Part shown: positions 58,899 through 64,000 of the stretch, piece after piece
Numbering within the stretch: position 1 is the first letter of the stretch
Layout of the letters: every line of letters begins with the position of its first letter
Assembly (NCBI RefSeq): GCF_000321225.1
Contig: NW_004450324.1
Location: 1,854,872-1,918,871, forward strand
Direction of reading: 5' to 3'
Source: Odobenus rosmarus divergens
Lineage: Eukaryota; Chordata; Mammalia; Carnivora; Odobenidae
Length of the DNA stretch: 64,000 nt
The notes under the pieces: model-generated
The model's database searches: none
What the model was told of the DNA's origin: nothing
What the model saw: the letters and a program-made list of their open reading frames with translations, nothing else
Program-made: the position numbers and the translations under genes

Positions 58899-59224
58899 AA
58901 TGAATGCTAATTGAATGAAGATCATCTAATGGTGTGAGCATCTTTTCCTCCCTGAGTTCCGTTTCCTCACACACTCCTTCAATCAAAAAGTCACAAAGGG
59001 AGGGAACAAGTGCTCATATATGTAGAAAAGAGTTAGGGGGTTGAGTTGATCACAAACTTAATATGGCTCTGGCTATCCCAAGTTTTGGTGATTTAGGGGT
59101 GGTGGACCACTAAGCATGCCTAGACTACTGTACTAAGTATGAGAGCATCTATATTACAAAGGATACTGACCAATTATATTGGCAAGGAGGAACTCTGACA
59201 AATGAATGCTGAAAACATTGCTCC

Positions 59225-59770
59225 ACCTGCTCCCTCAATCTTGCACGTAAGTGGTCTTCTATACCTATCCCAATCTCCACCGCCACTACCTTGAATACCC
59301 CCATTACCACTACCTACTCTGCTTTAGAACCTTTTGGTTGCTCCCTATATCCTACAGCAGCCACTTTCTAATACTATCCTTCAGCCAAATGAACTTTCAA
59401 GGCATTTTTATCTCTTCTGTCTTTGCTCACACCATTCTGTCTAGCTGGTGTGTCTGCCCTCTTCTTTGATCAGCTTTTACTCATCTTACTTTATTCAGCT
59501 TAGATGTCACCTATTCTACAGCATTTACCACAAAGCCTCCACAGAGTGATGTGCTTTCTCAACTACTCTTTCAATATATTCTTTTCATACCACTGTTACA
59601 TTAATAATCACATTATATCATCAGGATTTACTTCCAATGTTTGTTTCCTCTGTACCTACACACTCAACTCATCTGAGAGAGTGACCCTACCTTATTAATC
59701 TTGGTATATTCCTACTTAATAATTTTTGATACACAATGAATATCAATAAGTATTTGTTGAGTGAAAAAAC
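59225..59770 (+). repeat. L2 element
   Basis: The L2 3' half is visible: TTTTGGTTGCTCCCTATATC, CTTTGCTCACACCATTCTGT, TTCAGCTTAGATGTCACCTA, CACAAAGCCTCCACAGAG. The terminal part (ATCAATAAGTATTTGTTGAG) is also present. Divergence is high. Confidence 0.7.
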
Positions 59771-60690
59771 AACCATTTATCAGTTACTGTATGAATGAGT
59801 GAATGAATCAGTAAACTGGCAACAATCCTTTTCCAGAATAGAATAGGAACCTCTGCAAATCTGCTCCTCCATGAAAGCAATGAGAACATTGGAAAAAAAC
59901 TGTCATAATAAACTTTCTCAAAATCTGTAAATGAACTAAAGGCTTGCAACAATCTGAAGGTTTAAGAAATATGACTGGGTATTTATAGGAACAGTGAGCT
60001 TTGTGGGATTTTAATTTGCCAATCCCATCCACCTCTTCCTAGTTCTGCAGTAGTCTTGAAAAATAACATCCCCACAACTATGGTAGCTATGGAAACCAGC
60101 AGCCCAGAAGCCACTGGAAGAGATGTAATGGGTTTGGAATACCCCCAAATACCCCATTATCAAAGCATTGTCACTATTTGACCAGACAATTCACCGAGGG
60201 GCTCTATTCTCAGGGCTTGCTTTTATTGAACTTGACACAAATCTCACTTTGTGAAAAGAGCCCAAACCAAAGAGCATTTGTCAAATACAATCAGCAGCAA
60301 CTGTTTAACATTACAGCTGCCTGAGGCAATGTTACCAGTTGGAAATAATAAGAAACTGACCAAATTCTTAAAATGAAAACCTGGAGATTGAGATGTCCAT
60401 AGGAAGCTTTGAAAAGTTCTGGCATATTCCTGGAATTCTAAAAGGTCACACACATACCACACTGTGCACATCCAGGAATGACCTAAGAAGTCCTGATGGT
60501 CATAATTCTGGCTAACTTGGAAGCTCTGTGCAAGCAGGAAGTAAAGGCAAGGGTGGAGTTGTAAACTCTTGCCAGAGCATTTAAAACACTCATGCTCCTG
60601 CCTACCCTCTCCACAGTACCTCTGCAAAGACTGGAAAACACATTGGTTCAAGGCATTTAAGGACATCTCTGTCCAATCACTAGCTGGCCA
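59771..60690. other. Unclassified, perhaps the 5' UTR of the next L1
   Basis: The stretch from about 60040 leads without a break into the L1 at 60690 and may be its 5' UTR. A minus-strand open frame of 140 codons (60244-60666) runs antisense to it and has no known domain. Confidence 0.35.
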
Positions 60691-62165
60691 CTAATCTCAC
60701 TGATTAGAGACTTCCATGGCCACACATGATAAAGAATAAAAACTTTATAAAGTTATTCCAGGAAAGTCAGTAAACAAAGAAACAACAGACAGCAATAACA
60801 ATAGACCCTGGAGAGAGGACAGAAATCCAATATCCAGAATTGGCAAATTGTATTATTTAAATTTTCAACATAAAAAGAACATGCAGAGGAACAGGAAAGT
60901 ATTTCCCATTTAGAGGAACAAAACAGTCGATAGAGACTGTCCCCAAAGAAGCCAAGTTGAACTTACTAGATAAAGACTTTAAACTAGCTGTATTAAATAC
61001 ATTAAAAAAACTATACCACATACTATTAAGAGAGAAATTATGATTAAGAAATAAATAGAAATTATTTTCAAGAGTACATGAAATATTTTCCAGGATAGGC
61101 AATATACTTGGCTATAAAACAAGAAATTACATAAACTTAAAATAAATGAAATCTTTCAAAGTATATTTGTCAAACACAATGCAGTTTAATTGGAAACCGA
61201 CAATAGAAAGATATCGAAAATCTTCAAATATTTGAAAATAAAATACTACTCTTTAAATAATATATGAGTCAAAAATCACAAGGGACATTAAAAATATTTT
61301 GAACTAGATGAAAACAAAAACAAAATATGTCAACATTTATGTGATACACCTAATGCAGTGATTTAAGAGAAATATATAACCCAAAGAAGCCTATATTAGA
61401 AAAGAAGGAAAGTCCAAGATAATCCAACCTTCACCAAAAAACCCAAAAACCCTTAAAAAAAAAAAAAAACCCTTAAAAAAAAGACAAAATGAATCAAATA
61501 AAACTGAACAATAAGTAGAAGAAAGGAAATAAATCAGACTAAGGTGGAAATCAATAAAATAGGGAAATAAAAGCAATAGGCAAAAATCAATGAAGCCAAA
61601 CTTGGTTCTTTGTAAAGATCAATAAAATTGATGAGCCTTTATCTAGATTGAAAAAGAAAGGGAGAAGACACAAATTACCAAAATCAAGAATAAAAGAAGA
61701 GACACCATTACCAAGACTGCAGGAATTAAAAAGGATTGTAGGGAAGATTATGAAAAAATCATGCAAAAGTAGTATATCCATATAATAATTTATCCAAACA
61801 CAAAAGAGTGAAGTTCTTGTATGTGCTACAGCATGGATGAACCCTGAAAACATTATGATAAGCAAAAGAAGCCAAACACCAAAGGTCACATACTTCATAA
61901 CTGTATTTATTTGAAATGTCCAGAATAGGTAAATCCACAGAAATAGAAAACACAGTAGTTTCCTGGGGCGGAAGGGAGGAGAATGGAAAGTGACTGTTGA
62001 TGGATATGGCGTCTCTTTTTGGGGTGATGAAATGTTCTGAAATTAGATAGTGTTGATCAACATACAACTATGTGAATATCCTGAAGGCCCTAAATTGTAC
62101 ACTTTAAAAGAATCAACTTTACTGTATATGAATTATTTGTTAATAAAGAAAAAGTGTCCATGATT
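60690..62165 (+). mobile_element. Ancient L1 (L1MC-ME type), internally deleted
   Basis: The left part resembles the 5' region of old L1s (GAACTTACTAGATAAAGACT, TTAAACTAGCTGTATTAAAT). The centre is ORF2 linker (AATCAATGAAGCCAAACTTG, GGTTCTTTGTAAAGATCAAT). From about 61800 the 3' end follows directly (CAGCATGGATGAACCCTGAA, GTAGTTTCCTGGGGCGGAAG, TAAATTGTACACTTTAAAAG). The reverse transcriptase domain has been lost. No frame survives. Confidence 0.75.
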
Positions 62166-62239
62166 ATAACAGAAAACTGATGGAGAAAATGAAATTCCCA
62201 TACCCCCACCCCTCAAAAAAGACCCCAAGTGTTTTAAAT

Positions 62240-62640
62240 CTGCTTCTCTTGAGTTCATTTTCTGCACAGCATTCCCTATGGTTAAAACTTAACTCAAGCC
62301 ATGTTATTGCCATCCTTAAAACCCTTCAGAGGTTCTCCAAGTGTGGTCTGTGGTCTAGTTGGGTTCTTACTAAACTGTAGATTCCTAAACAGATTTCTTG
62401 CTAAAAATGCAGGTTGCTAAAAGTTCTTAATCTCTTTGTTAGAATCTTTATTTTTCAAAACGCCCCTTTCAGTTCTTACACATGGTAAAATTTAAGAACC
62501 AATGAGTTTGATTTCAATCTAAACTAATTTGGCTTACAGGGATTTATATGACTTGGTTCTCCCTCCCATTCCAGCATTATCTCTAACTCCACCTCCAGTG
62601 CACCATGCTCCATCACATCAAGTACCTTTCATTTTCTTGT
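62240..62640 (+). repeat. L2 fragment interrupted by a hAT-like element
   Basis: ACTCAAGCCATGTTATTGCC and CTTAAAACCCTTCAGAGG, then after an interruption GGGATTTATATGACTTGGTT, CCTCCAGTGCACCATGCTCC, fit consecutive parts of L2. The interrupting segment (about 62325-62505) starts GGTTCTCCAAGTGTGG and ends AATTTAAGAACCAATG, which resembles a decayed MER5-like element with inverted ends. Confidence 0.5.
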
Positions 62641-62659
62641 ATGGTTCAGAGACAATTTA

Positions 62660-62745
62660 TAAGCAAATGGGCATGGCTGTGTTCCAGTAAATCTTTATTT
62701 ATAAAAACAGGTGGTGGGTCATATTTTGCTGTTGCCTGCTCTAAT
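62660..62745. repeat. hAT-like element fragment
   Basis: GGCTGTGTTCCAGTAAATCTTTATTTATAAAAACAGGTGGTGGGTC resembles the end of a common mammalian hAT-type element. Only one end is recognised. Confidence 0.45.
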
Positions 62746-62849
62746 GAATAAAGATCTGATACTTCAAAAACAGGGTATAAATAACCTTCTGAAAAGTAGC
62801 TGAAATTTCAGTTTTAAATATTTATTTGTATATTATTAGTTTGAAATTT

Positions 62850-63150
62850 GTCTCCTTTAATGTAACAGAAGCTCTATGAGAGTAAAAATTGAGTCTATTT
62901 TGTTCAGTAGTATATTCCCTACTCGCAGCACAGTGCTCAGTATATATTTGTTGAATTAATAAATGAGTTAAGGAACACATGCTATCAGCACTGTTGCAGG
63001 AATTGGGTCTAGAATTATGAGCAGGGGAGAACTAGAAAGTATAATGGCAAGGATTTTTTGTCTGTTTTGTTTATTACTATTTTCCCAGTGGTCAGAATGG
63101 TGCATAGTACATAATAGGTGCTCAGTCAACATTTGTTAATTAAATGCAAA
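62850..63150 (+). repeat. L2 3' ends, two fragments
   Basis: A first terminus (GAAGCTCTATGAGAGTAAAA, GCACAGTGCTCAGTATATAT, TTGTTGAATTAATAAATGAG) lies at 62870-62970. A second (CAGTGGTCAGAATGGTGCAT, AATAGGTGCTCAGTCAACAT) lies at 63080-63150. These are two ancient L2 or L2-like ends close together. Confidence 0.55.
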
Positions 63151-63179
63151 ACAGATTGGATAAATGAATAAAGGCGGAT

Positions 63180-63700
63180 GTAACCCTTGCCTTCATAGAA
63201 CTCTGTTTGGGTGGGAGATAGAGATAGGTCAATGGGTAATTACCATGAAGTATGATCATCAGATTTAAAAAGACAGAGTGCTTTGAAAGCAAATAGAATA
63301 TAGCTTAGAGTTGGAGAGGAGTGTCAAGGAAGGCTTCTAGCATGAAGGTCTTCTGAGCTGAGGATGAAAATTAGGAGAAATTATCCAGATGATAGGCAGG
63401 AAAATGGCAGAAGGAAGAGGGAGGAGGAAGAGAGGTTCAAGCAGAGAGGATAACATGAAAAGCCCAGAGACAAGTGAGAGAATGTACTGAGTATGGCCAG
63501 ACCACAGGGAGGTGAGAGAGAATGCTTGAGAAGAAAACAGGATCTGGTTTTTTATTTTTAAAGGCATTTAACCTTTATTCTGCGGTCTTGGGGAACCTTT
63601 GGGTTGGGATGAAATAATATGATCAGATCTGTGTTAGAAAGATTACATGTCATAGGAAGAAGTTCATGGGAAAAAGAAAGGATGAAGGGACAAAATGATC
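63180..63700 (+). repeat. Ancient mammalian repeat, family not named
   Basis: CTTGCCTTCATAGAACTCTG, GTGTCAAGGAAGGCTTCTAG and ATGATCAGATCTGTGTTAGA belong to an old mammalian interspersed repeat that I recognise by text but cannot name with confidence. The part to 64000 shows nothing further. Confidence 0.35.
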
Positions 63701-64000
63701 ATTATTTTCTAATAGCTAAAGAAAGTCCAGCGACCTGTCCAAGATGGGAATCGGTGGCCTTAGGAATGAATGAGCTCCCTGTATCTGGATTTATGTAAAG
63801 CAAAGGTGTTTGAGCATTCATCTGAACTGCAGTTTGTTGAATTAGGACATAAAAGGCTCTTTTGGCAACTTAGATTTTATGATTTATGACCTTTCTCCTA
63901 TCAATATTAAAGGATGAAATAAATTAAAAGAAGAATTAGAACAAGGGAAAAATTAACTTTATTTTGAGAACTGTTTGAGACTTTAGAATTTTCCTTGAGA

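Noticed and set aside
60244..60666. 140-codon open frame on the minus strand
   Set aside because: It is antisense to likely L1 5' UTR sequence, has no recognised motif, and lacks splice or promoter context.

Overview
This is a gene-poor stretch of nuclear DNA from a mammal of the order Carnivora. The evidence is the set of young tRNA-derived SINEs that open with GCCTGGGTGGCTCAG and have a CT-rich body and A-rich tail (SINEC/can-SINE), together with L1 3' ends of the type (T/A)AACTGAGGGTT...GGGTGTTATA. The dog-type SINEC_Cf head is absent and the SINEs look like those of bears, seals and mustelids, so a non-canid caniform is my inference. I found no intact host gene, no convincing coding exon, no RNA gene and no promoter. 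Almost everything recognisable is a transposable element, nested to several levels.

Layout. 1-960: the 3' end of a young carnivore L1 next to an older L1 tail. 960-3150: mostly unclassified, with faint L2 and MIR traces. 3160-16935: an L1 pile-up of five or more elements. It holds a decayed plus-strand L1 (3160-5284), a nearly full-length but broken minus-strand carnivore L1 (5285-10985), a plus-strand older L1 with much of ORF2 (10986-15588), and two further L1 3' fragments. SINEs, a 23-bp SINE head and an A-only insertion are embedded in it. 16936-29320: older DNA with MIR, L2, an LTR-like element, a hAT-like element and one short young L1. 29325-31905: an ancient minus-strand L1 interrupted by a young 5'-inverted L1 that contains a 530-base assembly gap, by a MIR and by a SINE pair. 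33830-40690: an old, nearly complete minus-strand L1 carrying a SINE and an intronless retrocopy of the mitochondrial microprotein gene UQCC6 (C12orf73, BRAWNIN). 40879-48460: a MER5A element, an L1 tail, an LTR-like element and a long Tigger1 DNA transposon flanked by TA. 48463-64000: SINEs, MIRs, L2s, two older L1s and long unclassified stretches.

The elements share the machinery of L1. Several insertions (SINEs, short L1s, the UQCC6 retrocopy) are flanked by 9-18 bp target-site duplications and end in A tails, as expected of L1 target-primed reverse transcription. The most informative observations are unusual products of that process: a SINE head with no body, an A-run with no element, a 5'-inverted L1, a doubled L1 3' terminus carried by two separate copies, and the UQCC6 retrocopy. 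I see no sign of a new enzymatic or defence system. Family names come from remembered consensus sequences, without a database search.
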